Positions 35,008 through 43,991 of a stretch of DNA of 64,000 nt are shown piece by piece. Within the stretch, counting starts at the first letter, position 1, and each line of letters opens with the position of its first letter. Both the position numbers and the translations under genes were made by a program. The notes beneath the pieces are model-generated. The model saw only the letters and a program-made list of their open reading frames with translations, was not told where the DNA came from and ran no database searches. Source of the DNA: Methanoregula formicica SMSP (GTDB taxonomy: Archaea; Halobacteriota; Methanomicrobia; Methanomicrobiales; Methanospirillaceae). Location of the stretch: positions 1,488,001 through 1,552,000 of the forward strand of contig NC_019943.1 in assembly GCF_000327485.1 (NCBI RefSeq), read 5' to 3'.

Positions 35008-35105
35008 GGCTGGGCATTGGCACACCCGGGCAAACGGCTTTGTGCTGCCCGGTGCCGGCGCGGGGGTGCTGCCCGGGGGCCGTTGCCGGGGTGTGGGAAA
35101 AGGGG
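35008..35105 (+). repeat. GC-rich dispersed repeat A, copy 7
   Basis: GGCTGGGCATTGGCACACCC, then CGGCTTTGTGCTGCCCGGTG and CGGGGGTGCTGCCCGGGGGC. It leads directly into cassette copy 4. Confidence 0.7.
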
Positions 35106-35493
35106 GCGGCCGGAAACCCTGCAAAGAATGAAAAACAGAACGGTAAGGTAAAAAGAGACGAATTTCCCCGCGCGGGTTTTTACTTACGCCGGGAGAGATC
35201 TCTTCCGGCCAATCCCTGCTCATTTCATTTTCCTTTTCTTCCCGGGCACCTTTCGTATTTTCGAACGTGTAGCTGATTGTGAGAGAAATCATATATATCA
35301 AAATTATAAATCGCTCAGTGTGGACGGCCGGGGTTTGTTCCACGAAAAGTGAAGGACGGGTTCGCCAAGCCACAAACCTGTGTTGAACCCGGTCCCGCCC
35401 GTAGGCATGAGAAGATTGTCTTCACTCCTTATGAAGATTTTCCCGTGCCGGCGAGCGGAGACTCTGTAAAAATGTAAAGGAGTTGAAGAAAAA
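35106..35493 (+). promoter_or_regulatory. secretion cassette module, copy 4 (promoter and 5'UTR)
   Basis: Close to the other copies up to about 35320 (TATA-like CATATATATCA at 35290-35300) and more diverged after that (GGACGGCCGGGGTTTGTTCC), yet with the 59-nt element and the ribosome site GGAGTTGAAGAAAAA kept. The pattern of a conserved stem with changed loop supports selection on structure. It drives the second cysteine protease. Confidence 0.85.
35354..35412 (+). ncRNA. conserved 59-nt structured leader element, copy 4 (variant loop)
   Basis: Stem arms GGACGGGTTC and GAACCCGGTCC are unchanged, while bases 14-30 of the element differ completely from copies 1-3 (AAGCCACAAACCTGTGT) and can form their own small CACA/TGTG hairpin. 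Total length is again exactly 59 nt. Confidence 0.65.
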
Positions 35494-36699
35494 ATGAATC
35501 TATCTAAAATTGGCGTCGTCCTGCTGGCATTGCTGCTGGCGGGGATGGCGGTAGTACCGTGCGTGAGCGCGGTGGAAAATGAAAATGATGTCGACCAGGC
35601 CACTGCCCAACACATCGCAGAAATGCATATGCAATCGGTAGCAACAATGTCCGGGGATTACAAAGAATGGGTAACCGGAACATTACAGCCGTCAACGGTG
35701 TATTATGACCTGAATGATCACAAGACTGCCTACTTGTTTGATGTCTCTGTGGATGGCCTTTATTCCGGATATATCCTGACATCTGCAACACGAAACAACT
35801 ATCCTATTCTGGAATTCTCCCGCGGAAAAGTACCGGATGCTGGTCCTGAGACGCTATCCCGGGCTCAACAGGCAGTCCAGTCTTCAGTTGATACGAAAAC
35901 GCAGAATGTTGGATCACCCAGGCTCCTCTACCTGGGCGGTACCTTTTACTTTGCCCAATATCCTGTAACGGATTCCGAAGGCAGTACCATTGAAACAAAG
36001 TTCGTTGATCTCTCTGACAATTCCATCGTTGACCTGCAGGATTTAGCAAAAAAGTATCCTCTGGACAGAGAAGAACAAAAAAACCGTGAAGCTGCGAGAA
36101 TCAAGAAGGCAAATCAGATGTGGGACTCTTATGATAATCCTGCCCCTGCGTCAGTATCGGGCATGTCCAAAACGTATGGATCAAAATACATCCAGGGAGT
36201 TCCACTCTACAGTCAGCCTCTGAATAACTATTGTTCGCCAACATCAGCGGGAATGGTACTTTCCTACTGGGATTCACATGGATATCCCAATATACCTGAC
36301 AATTCATATACTCTCGTCACTGAACTCGCCACAGCGATGAGTACATCGACAAGTACCGGGACTTACATATATAATGTGGATGATGGCATGAACACAGTCA
36401 GTTCCAACCATGGATATGGAAGTTCTCTCACTTTTAATGAAGATGGCTGGGTGACATTCGCCGATGTAAAAACGGAGGTCAATGCAAACAAGCCTTTCGT
36501 TCTCAATATGCTGGGAGGTGGCACAGGATACGGTCGGTCGCAGGCATATGGGGATCATAGTGTAGCCGTTGTTGGCTATGAATCCTATTTGTCCGGTGAC
36601 TATGTCGTTATCCAGGACACGTGGACTCCCCTGACATCAATTTCACTGCAGTTTGACAGCTGGCTTGGTGCGGTTGCGGATTATTCCCGACCCACGTAA
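35494..36699 (+). CDS. secreted papain/C39-like cysteine protease with prodomain (second copy)
   Basis: The 401-residue precursor has a cassette-type signal peptide (GVVLLALLLAGMAVVPCVSA), a prodomain (ATAQHIAEMHMQSVATMSGD, VYYDLNDHKTAYLFDVSVDG, ILEFSRGKVP) and a catalytic domain from about residue 232. Candidate catalytic residues are C247 in PLNNYCSPTSAGMVLSYWDS, H355 in YGDHSVAVVGYES and D375 in YVVIQDTWTP. The glutamine before the Cys (QPLNNYC) could form the oxyanion hole. It is paralogous to 21258 in overall plan. It is followed by a membrane-anchored companion of the same family as 23885. Confidence 0.85.
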   Translation: MNLSKIGVVLLALLLAGMAVVPCVSAVENENDVDQATAQHIAEMHMQSVATMSGDYKEWVTGTLQPSTVYYDLNDHKTAYLFDVSVDGLYSGYILTSATRNNYPILEFSRGKVPDAGPETLSRAQQAVQSSVDTKTQNVGSPRLLYLGGTFYFAQYPVTDSEGSTIETKFVDLSDNSIVDLQDLAKKYPLDREEQKNREAARIKKANQMWDSYDNPAPASVSGMSKTYGSKYIQGVPLYSQPLNNYCSPTSAGMVLSYWDSHGYPNIPDNSYTLVTELATAMSTSTSTGTYIYNVDDGMNTVSSNHGYGSSLTFNEDGWVTFADVKTEVNANKPFVLNMLGGGTGYGRSQAYGDHSVAVVGYESYLSGDYVVIQDTWTPLTSISLQFDSWLGAVADYSRPT

Positions 36700-36726
36700 T
36701 TTTTTTACTAAATATGGACTGAAACG

Positions 36727-37446
36727 ATGATCGTAAACAGGAAAAAAATTCTGATCTTTATCGGACTCGTAATCCTGGGATCAGCGATCATTCTGGGAGT
36801 CCTCACGGGATTGAGGACAGATCCCGTGCCCCCCCAGATCCGGGCAGGATGGTATCTTCCCCAGCAGGATATTGTATGGACGCGTCCCGGATCCGGAACA
36901 AATCCTTCATCCCGTGAACATTTCGTCCTTTCAGGAGTACGCGATGGACCGGCTCCACAATTTCCTGCACTATCACCGTATTGCCGGTATGAGAATTATA
37001 CTCAGGAGAATACCGATGACAGGTACATGATTGCAGTATGGTACTTTTACGAGAAGAGCAGGTTTCTCGCATCGCGCGAACAACTGAAAAAATTTCTCGT
37101 ATCTTCAGGAACGATCACGGATATTGATTTGAATTTTTCCGGATCTCTGGCTATAGATCAGCCAGGTTACACGGACATGGATTCAGGGAACAATGACCTG
37201 CTGCCTGTCAGACTGAATACAACCGGGTATGAGAGTTTAGGTACTGCGGGACTGTTTTTCACGGTTGAAATTTCCGGGTACGGGGTACAACCCGGTGAGA
37301 TACAATATTCCGGAAATAACGAACATTATATTGTGTATTATGGAACAGCAGAACCGGCCAGTCTTGCATCACGAATCGATATCCTCCGTGAGATTATCGG
37401 GCAGACATATACATATGATCGGGTAATTTCCGCCGAACCACTTTAA
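36727..37446 (+). CDS. membrane-anchored companion protein, family 1 (second copy)
   Basis: The 239-residue product has an N-terminal anchor (KILIFIGLVILGSAIILGVL) and an extracellular domain paralogous to 23885-24607 (IAVWYFYEKSRFLASREQLK; TTGYESLGTAGLFFTVEISG; SLASRIDILREIIGQTYTY). It lies 27 nt after the cysteine protease. No known domain is recognised. Two copies, each downstream of a cassette cysteine protease, make a functional link likely. Confidence 0.74.
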   Translation: MIVNRKKILIFIGLVILGSAIILGVLTGLRTDPVPPQIRAGWYLPQQDIVWTRPGSGTNPSSREHFVLSGVRDGPAPQFPALSPYCRYENYTQENTDDRYMIAVWYFYEKSRFLASREQLKKFLVSSGTITDIDLNFSGSLAIDQPGYTDMDSGNNDLLPVRLNTTGYESLGTAGLFFTVEISGYGVQPGEIQYSGNNEHYIVYYGTAEPASLASRIDILREIIGQTYTYDRVISAEPL

Positions 37447-37772
37447 AAAGGGATGAAGAGGGTGGCCGTTGCCGGAGTGTGGGGGAGAGGGTGACCGGGG
37501 GTCAGGGCTTCCGACGGAGGGGGGTCCGGAACACCCGCATGGCCGGTCAACTAACGGACAGATATAGGGGGTGCCCCGGCCAACCGCGATTGTAACGTTG
37601 CCGTGCATTACCTCACCAATTCCCGTCGTAAAACCCTGATCAATTCCGGAACAATTACCGTGTTTTCCGGAATCATTGCCTCATCAAAAAAGGGTGGTGA
37701 GGCAAAACGCATACAACCGGGCATAATACAGGCCCGGAGTTTCTACCCCGTATGGAAGGGAAAACAGGAGTA
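37447..37772. other. intergenic stretch with no supported gene
   Basis: GC-rich first part with G-run sequence (GGGGGAGAGGGTGACCGGGG), then mixed sequence. No reading frame with a plausible start and family was found. Confidence 0.4.
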
Positions 37773-38201
37773 TTACAAAGAGGGGGTAACCCCCCCACTC
37801 TTCTCCCTCTCTGCGACTCCGGCAAGGTACTCGATCGTCTTTCCGGATTCGAGCCGGTTCCCGTCGCGGTCGATCTCCACGATTGTGGACGGTGTGACCT
37901 GGAAAAATCTCCACGTGCCGTGCCGTGATCGGATCCAAAGCTCGGTCACAATCGCAGCGTCGCGGGCGATGACCCGGAGCCGGGCAAGATCGCTTGCGTA
38001 ATACTCCACAAGCTCGGGGACCGGTGCGAGAATTTTTGGCGCAAACATGATAGTCGCGAACACAATCGGGATCTTCGAAACGATGGAGAGATCATAGATC
38101 CTCTCCGGTCCGCCCATTGCCAGCTGGATGAGGCCACGGGCTTTGGCGATCGGGATCGCGTCCCGGAGTGCCCGGTGGGCGCGAGCCCTGCGGTGGATCA
38201 T
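37773..38201 (-). CDS. unrecognised soluble protein
   Basis: The 142-residue product (MIHRRARAHRALRDAIPIAK...) has a basic N-terminus, a hydrophobic stretch that is probably core rather than membrane (LSIVSKIPIVFATIMFAPKI), and a C-terminal half DLARLRVIARDAAIVTELWI followed by TWRFFQVTPSTIVEIDRDGN with alternating pattern like a small beta domain. Composition is normal for a real gene and the frame is free of stops. No family name is known to me, and no neighbour hints at a role. Confidence 0.65.
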   Translation of the reverse strand: MIHRRARAHRALRDAIPIAKARGLIQLAMGGPERIYDLSIVSKIPIVFATIMFAPKILAPVPELVEYYASDLARLRVIARDAAIVTELWIRSRHGTWRFFQVTPSTIVEIDRDGNRLESGKTIEYLAGVAEREKSGGVTPSL

Positions 38202-38369
38202 GAGGGGCGGCCCCGAAAGATTTCGCGGGCCCGTCCCGGAACCTGCGGATTGTTCAACGATGCATTCTTTGATTTCGGCTCGCGGGGAAATGTTCCAGCC
38301 GGCCGGGTGTTTTGATTGAAGGTTGTGCTTATGCTTTCATCTCCATTGTTCAGACTTCGTTATGGTCTG

Positions 38370-38515
38370 GTGGTCGGTGCGAACGGGCCGCTCTCCCGGG
38401 GTTGTAAGAGCCTGGGGGAGTGCGGTGAATTTCATTGTATAAAAAATGATATATTTGAATAATATGTTGTCGGTTGAATGATTGAACTGCGGGATTCTAT
38501 GGGGCGACACGCACC
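38370..38515 (+). repeat. dispersed repeat B, copy 2
   Basis: GAACGGGCCGCTCTCCCGGG, then GGGAGTGCGGTGAATTTCAT and AATATGTTGTCGGTTGAATG. It pairs with 26640-26800; differences are spread evenly, as expected for an older duplication. Confidence 0.6.
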
Positions 38516-38554
38516 CCGCATACCTATTTATCGGGAGACACCCTCACTACCCAT

Positions 38555-38719
38555 ATGCACCGGGCATTTGTTCCCCCTTCTGGAGAGATGACGCAGGAGC
38601 CTGCTGACACCAGGGCGACGTCGATCTGGAAGAAAGTCCGTGTCTCCGTATTCGGTGCGGGCACCGGCCGGGCCAGGATCGGTTTTCCGTACGTGATGTG
38701 GATGAAGAAGAAGCGGTGA
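38555..38719 (+). CDS. possible small basic protein (54 aa)
   Basis: A frame from ATG 38555 to TGA 38719 encodes MHRAFVPPSGEMTQEPADTR, then ATSIWKKVRVSVFGAGTGRA and RIGFPYVMWMKKKR. A TATA-like CCTATTTATC at 38522-38531 lies about 28 nt before the ATG, the spacing of a leaderless archaeal promoter. No family is recognised. Confidence 0.4.
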   Translation: MHRAFVPPSGEMTQEPADTRATSIWKKVRVSVFGAGTGRARIGFPYVMWMKKKR

Positions 38720-38763
38720 GTGGTGCAACAAGACTGATGAGAAAAAACGTTCTCTTGTATTAT

Positions 38764-39492
38764 TTATTCCAATCTTACCTTATCCCCCAGTTTTTCTTTG
38801 AACCGCAAGTAGATTTTTACAATTGTATCGGTATTAAAAAAAACTAAACCATATTTTTGTGTTGTTCCATTCATTGATATCACAATCCGATGTTTGCGGT
38901 CATACCCATACGTATTCGATTCGTCAGATTCGAATTCTGCATCAGGTCGCACCGATGTTATATCTGCATATCTGATAATTGTTTTCCTGTCAATGCCAAA
39001 AAGATACAACAGATGTGATCTGATTTGCACCGAATCACCTGCAAAGATGAAAACTGGTGTTGCATACAATATCCAAGTAAAAAGTACAATCAGGAAGGAA
39101 GAACCTATGATATAAACAAACATGTCTTCATCGGGTTTTCTGAGAAAGAGTCCATAGATAATCCCCCATATACTTAGAAGTATCAAAAACAGAAAAAAAA
39201 TAATTACCCCCGTTGATGGTTTAAATAGCAATTGTTTCCTGTCTTTTTGTTCAGCCTCCCTGACCTCTTCTTTCTTCATCTCCTGCATCAGGGGTTTATT
39301 ATAAATTTGAAAAACCAGTTTAACAAGCAGGGAAGTTACGATTACAAAAAACGCAATGCGCTGAATTTCACCAGATGCTCCGACAAGAACCGGGTCTTGT
39401 ATGCCAATAACAGAGGCCCAGGGAATAATCAAAAGTATGATTACACAGAAAATGATTGATAAATTCTTAATAATTTCTTCCCTCTTCATCAT
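38764..39492 (-). CDS. membrane protein with bacterial PH-like domain, possible RHS partner
   Basis: The 242-residue product has four hydrophobic helices (LSIIFCVIILLIIPWASVIG, IAFFVIVTSLLVKLVFQIYN, GVIIFFLFLILLSIWGIIYG, FVYIIGSSFLIVLFTWILYA) and a soluble C-terminal domain (VFIFAGDSVQIRSHLLYLFG... ADITSVRPDAEFESDESNTY... HRIVISMNGTTQKYGLVFFN) resembling bacterial PH domains. It begins 71 nt after the RHS gene on the same strand. The frame could also start at a TTG six nt upstream. By position it might be an immunity or membrane partner of the RHS protein; this is inference only. Its AT-richness differs from the chromosome-like genes. Confidence 0.72.
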   Translation of the reverse strand: MMKREEIIKNLSIIFCVIILLIIPWASVIGIQDPVLVGASGEIQRIAFFVIVTSLLVKLVFQIYNKPLMQEMKKEEVREAEQKDRKQLLFKPSTGVIIFFLFLILLSIWGIIYGLFLRKPDEDMFVYIIGSSFLIVLFTWILYATPVFIFAGDSVQIRSHLLYLFGIDRKTIIRYADITSVRPDAEFESDESNTYGYDRKHRIVISMNGTTQKYGLVFFNTDTIVKIYLRFKEKLGDKVRLE

Positions 39493-39563
39493 CTTCAACC
39501 GCCTCTTATTTTAAAAATATATATTATTCTTCAGTTGCCCATTCAGGGAATCTTTCTGGTAAT

Positions 39564-42500
39564 TCAGTATAGTTTTTGACCCGGGAGCGCGAGCGAACCG
39601 TGGCCAAGACGAATTGGCGGTCCTTGGTTAGATATGGCATAGTTATAGCCACTCCCGATGCCACTCACACCGGTTTTCTTCAAAATGCTTGTTTCAACCT
39701 GCCTCGCTATAGAAGTTGCGGCTGAAGTTCCGGCTGCATTTGTATTTGAAGGAAATACGATACTACTAACTTTATTCATGACAGCGGCACCTCCAGTAGC
39801 AAGTGTAAAACCTTCCACTGAAGGATTTTCCCTTGTTCCTGGAACTCCTAGTGCAGAAAGCGCCGGTTGGGTTATTACCTTATCAGCAATATACGAAGTT
39901 CCACCTGCGGAAGAACCAATAATATAGGGATTAGCGGTCAATACAGCCGCACCTACAGCCGCGTAGGCACCAGCAGCTCCTCCAACTGCACGGCCTCCAA
40001 ATGTAACCGCACTGAACGGTTGACCTCCAATTATAACATCCATCCCTACATACCATCCTGTATTAACAACAGCGCCGATAACGCCAGGAACCCAAGCCAC
40101 TTTCCCGCTCGGATCAGAATACAGAACAGGATTATTCTGAACGTACGTGTACCTGTTCATACTCTGGGGATTGGTATCAAAACCGGCGAAGGGATCCTTA
40201 CTGATGAACCGTCCGGTTTCGGGATCATAATACCGTGATCTCAGGTAAATCAATCCGGTTTCAATATCCATCTGTTCCCCGGTGAACAGGAAATCGTTAT
40301 CGGCACGGCCGGTGGTGAGAAGGGGCATACCAAATGCATCATACGAATACATGGCCCTTATAGTTCCCTTGCGGTCACTCAGGCTGCGTACGCTTCCGAG
40401 GCCGTCATACTGGTAATACATCTGTGCCTTGCGGGGATCGGTCATGGAGATACGGCCCAGGCCATACGAGTATAAGGCGGTTCCTTTTCCATCCGATTCG
40501 GAAAGGACCTGCGGCAGCCCCATGTTGACATCCCAGAGATATGATGTGGATTCAGTTTTACTACGGCTGGTTACGGATTTGTCGATACGGTTACCATCCC
40601 CGTCATAGGTAAAACGAATCACGGTGGTTTGGTTTGTCACTTTCGGGGAATTCTTGGGAGCACCGGTATTCTTCACGTTCTGGAAATCCTGGGAAGTATC
40701 TGTATTTTTGTCTTTCCCGGAATCTTCCGAGCCAGACATGCGGTGTCCTGAAGATTGCGACTGGGTTATTGTGCTCAGCCGGTTGGCAGCATCATATCCA
40801 TAGGTTGTTGTTTTTCCCGCCGGTCCGGTCTTTTTGACAAGATTTCCATTGTTATCATACGCGTAAGAAGCCTTGCCCGTACTCAGTAACTGGTCGCCAG
40901 CATCGTAACTGTAGCTGGTTGTCGAGCTCATTTTTCCAATTTTTGAAACCATAATCAGGCGGTTGCCCATAGGATCGTACGTGTACGCAACGGTGTTCCC
41001 ATAGGGATAGGTAACCTTGCTCAGGCGGTTAAGGTTGTCATATGCATAGGAGGTAACAAAGGACATGCCGCCTTTGGACTCCTTATCCTTCGGCTTTGGT
41101 GCGTCGGCTAATCCCGCATAGGGTTCATCAAGGCCCTGTTCCCGTAATTCCTTTGAGAATTCATAATCATACTTATCCTTGACCTGGACGCGGTTCCCGA
41201 CCGCATCCAGTGTGTATTCATAACTGGAGACCATGCCGTGCGCGCCCTTGTTGGCCAGGGTGACCAGTCTGTTATTCTTATCGTAGCTGTATTCTGTCCT
41301 CGCCCCGTTGGGATACGTCATCTTTACCAGGTTGCTGTTCGCATCATATCCATAGCTTGTGACATTCCCTGACCAGTCGGTTACCCAGCTGAGCCTGTTA
41401 AGATCATCATATACGTACGAAACCACCTTGCCATCCGGATAGGTCATCCTGATGGTATTGCCAACTGCATTATAACCATAAGTTACCGTTTTGCCGCTGG
41501 GACTGGCAACGCTGGTGAGCTGGTTCAGGCTGTCATAAGCGTAACTCGTTGTCCCCAGACTGTCAGTCATCGATAACCGGTTGCCGATGGCATCGTAGGT
41601 ATAGCCCACAGTGGTTGCATCAGCGTAGGCTATGCCCGTGAGCCGGTTCAGTGCATCATACGTGAACCCGGTGGTGTTTCCATTACCGTCCGTAACACTA
41701 ATCGTATTACCGACTGCGTCGTAGCTGTTCCTTGAAATACGTCCTAAGGGGTCTGTGACGCTGCTCATCCGGTTCAGGCGATCGTAGGCATAGGTTGTTG
41801 TATGGCCGTTTGCATCGGTCATTGATGCCAGGTTATTCACTGTGTCGTAGGCATAATTCACAGCTCCGCCCGTGGCATCAGTGACAGTCGTGAGCTGGTC
41901 CATGGAATCGTATGAATACCTTGTCGTTCTCCCCAGGGCATCGGTAGTGCTGATCCGGTTGCCGGCACTGTCGTAGCTGATACTTGCGCTGTTACCAGAC
42001 GGATCGACAACCGTCACCATGCGATCAAGTGCATCATAGCTGAACGAGCCGGTACCGTCTTTGGCATCAGTTAAGCCAGTCAGGCGCCCGACGCCATCAT
42101 AGGAGAGCATGATTGTGTTGCCAAGGGCATCGGTGATGGCAGTCGGATTGCCGTTGTTGTCATACACGAGGCTTGTACCATGCCCGTTGGCATCAGTTCC
42201 GCTCACCAGCTGTCCGTATTGATCATACGTAAATGTGGAGACCGATCCCGCCGGATTGGTAACCGAGAGCAGATTGTTGTTCGCGTCATAGCTGAACGTT
42301 ACCTGACGTCCCAGTGCATTTGTCGCGCTGACGAGATTGTTATTCGCATCGTAATTCAGTGTTGAGCTCTGTCCCAGCGGATCAATAACCTGGATTACAT
42401 TTCCAACAGCATCGTAGGTGAACCCGACCGTGCGGTCGATAGCATCGGTTGCACTGATCCTGTTTCCATTATCATACGTGTACGAGATGGTATTTCCCAG

Positions 42501-43991
42501 ATCATCAGTTTCACTAAGTTCCCAACCCCTGGTGTCAAAGGTGTAAATGTGCTTCCTTCCGAGAGGGTCGGTTTCGGTTGTCATCCGCTTATCGATATCG
42601 TAATTGTAGCTGTATACGGCGGCCATGGCGTTGCTCTGGCTGGTAACACGCCCATCTGCATCATAGATATTATGCATGGTGCTGCCACGGGGATTCGTTA
42701 TCGAGGTCATCCGGTGCTTCTCATCATACGTATAGCTGAATTCCCCGCCCATGGCATCGGAAAAGCGGATCAGGTTGCCTTTTTCATCGTACGTATATCG
42801 TATGGTCCTGCCTATTGGATCGGTGATGGAAACGATCCGTCCTGCTGCATCGTATGTTAAGGTCAGCGCTCTCCCGGAGGAATCCGTCACTTTGGTCAGA
42901 TAATTTCCGGTATACGTAAGACTTATCGTATTTCCATTGTTATCCACGATATCGATCAGTTGACCGGCAGGTGTGAAGTGATACGTAATGTGATTTTTCG
43001 TTTCAAGGGTATAGGAGCCATCAGCATTTCTCGCTAAATTATCAAAATTTCCTGGTGGTGGAGAATAGGTACCATCAGATTTACGGGTGTAAGTATCCAC
43101 GCGGCCGTCCTCTCTTTTCACAAGTACATTTCCACTGCCGGCGATGACAGTCAGGTTCATGTTGTAATTGAACGTCCATCCGGAACCGAAAGCCGAGCTC
43201 GATGAATCCAGAGAATTGTAATAACGGTCAATGGTCAGGGGCAATCCGCGACCCGGGATGGACAGGTCCTGGTGCTGGTAAAAATAATTACCCGTTGCCA
43301 GGTTTATCGGCTCATAGGAATATGCGGAATAACGATTGGATGATGGTGAACCAAATAATGACTGTACATTTATGGATGGTAAACCCGACGAGGCTTCGAA
43401 TACGTAATAGCATTGCGCATTACTTCCGGGAGGTGCCGGATATTGGGAGAAATCAAATATGTCACTATCTTTAATGGACCCATCAGGCAGCCGGACTGCG
43501 ATCCGCCATGGTGAGCCATACCATCCACATACATCGACAATAACACATGTCACTCCACTCGGATCTGTCGGACGAAAAATTGGAATCCCATTGGCAACAC
43601 CACTGAACCATCCCCAGGGTCCCATTCCTGCCCAGCCTGAATTTACTGGAGCGCGGATTTCCATGAGTCCCCTGTTAACGCCATCTCCAACACAGGAAGG
43701 GGATGCCGATGAGAAAGCTGCCATTCGTGCCTTGGGCGAAACCCGGGAGAGGCCACCTTGTGAAATAAGCGTCTCGTTATCGGGAGGAGGACTGCTCGCG
43801 AATCCGTATAGATTATCGGACCCGCTCGTTACGCTCATACTGCTGTTATTAATTGTGCCCGTACTACTGTCACCAGTTGCGTTCACGCTGCTATTCTCGG
43901 AATCTGCTGCCAATACTGGCGACATTGTGATTGTAAACATTGCAGAAATAATCAGGATACAGACAAATTGATGTAATTTTTTTCCAATCAT
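39564..43991 (-). CDS. RHS/YD-repeat surface protein
   Basis: The 1,475-residue precursor starts at ATG 43991 after GGAGATATC and a signal peptide (FVCILIISAMFTITMSPVLA). A DUF6531-like entry domain follows (YEPINLATGNYFYQHQDLSI, LTIDRYYNS), then about 30-40 YD repeats of the form Y-x-Y-D-x-x-G/N-x-x-x-x-x-x-D (for example GRTIRYTYDEKGNLIRFSDA). The RHS core ends with GLIYLRSRYYDPETGRFISK, DPFAGFDTNPQSMNRYTYVQ and NNPVLYSDPSG. After the core come about 150 residues with hydrophobic Gly/Ala-rich segments and a polar end (GPPIRLGHGSLALPGQKLY). In bacteria such shells enclose a C-terminal toxin; no known toxin motif is seen here. It is probably cell surface or secreted. Confidence 0.93.
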   Translation of the reverse strand: MIGKKLHQFVCILIISAMFTITMSPVLAADSENSSVNATGDSSTGTINNSSMSVTSGSDNLYGFASSPPPDNETLISQGGLSRVSPKARMAAFSSASPSCVGDGVNRGLMEIRAPVNSGWAGMGPWGWFSGVANGIPIFRPTDPSGVTCVIVDVCGWYGSPWRIAVRLPDGSIKDSDIFDFSQYPAPPGSNAQCYYVFEASSGLPSINVQSLFGSPSSNRYSAYSYEPINLATGNYFYQHQDLSIPGRGLPLTIDRYYNSLDSSSSAFGSGWTFNYNMNLTVIAGSGNVLVKREDGRVDTYTRKSDGTYSPPPGNFDNLARNADGSYTLETKNHITYHFTPAGQLIDIVDNNGNTISLTYTGNYLTKVTDSSGRALTLTYDAAGRIVSITDPIGRTIRYTYDEKGNLIRFSDAMGGEFSYTYDEKHRMTSITNPRGSTMHNIYDADGRVTSQSNAMAAVYSYNYDIDKRMTTETDPLGRKHIYTFDTRGWELSETDDLGNTISYTYDNGNRISATDAIDRTVGFTYDAVGNVIQVIDPLGQSSTLNYDANNNLVSATNALGRQVTFSYDANNNLLSVTNPAGSVSTFTYDQYGQLVSGTDANGHGTSLVYDNNGNPTAITDALGNTIMLSYDGVGRLTGLTDAKDGTGSFSYDALDRMVTVVDPSGNSASISYDSAGNRISTTDALGRTTRYSYDSMDQLTTVTDATGGAVNYAYDTVNNLASMTDANGHTTTYAYDRLNRMSSVTDPLGRISRNSYDAVGNTISVTDGNGNTTGFTYDALNRLTGIAYADATTVGYTYDAIGNRLSMTDSLGTTSYAYDSLNQLTSVASPSGKTVTYGYNAVGNTIRMTYPDGKVVSYVYDDLNRLSWVTDWSGNVTSYGYDANSNLVKMTYPNGARTEYSYDKNNRLVTLANKGAHGMVSSYEYTLDAVGNRVQVKDKYDYEFSKELREQGLDEPYAGLADAPKPKDKESKGGMSFVTSYAYDNLNRLSKVTYPYGNTVAYTYDPMGNRLIMVSKIGKMSSTTSYSYDAGDQLLSTGKASYAYDNNGNLVKKTGPAGKTTTYGYDAANRLSTITQSQSSGHRMSGSEDSGKDKNTDTSQDFQNVKNTGAPKNSPKVTNQTTVIRFTYDGDGNRIDKSVTSRSKTESTSYLWDVNMGLPQVLSESDGKGTALYSYGLGRISMTDPRKAQMYYQYDGLGSVRSLSDRKGTIRAMYSYDAFGMPLLTTGRADNDFLFTGEQMDIETGLIYLRSRYYDPETGRFISKDPFAGFDTNPQSMNRYTYVQNNPVLYSDPSGKVAWVPGVIGAVVNTGWYVGMDVIIGGQPFSAVTFGGRAVGGAAGAYAAVGAAVLTANPYIIGSSAGGTSYIADKVITQPALSALGVPGTRENPSVEGFTLATGGAAVMNKVSSIVFPSNTNAAGTSAATSIARQVETSILKKTGVSGIGSGYNYAISNQGPPIRLGHGSLALPGQKLY

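Noticed and set aside
20803-35105. Repeat A as a CRISPR array
   Set aside because: Copies are kilobases apart with genes between them and no regular spacers.
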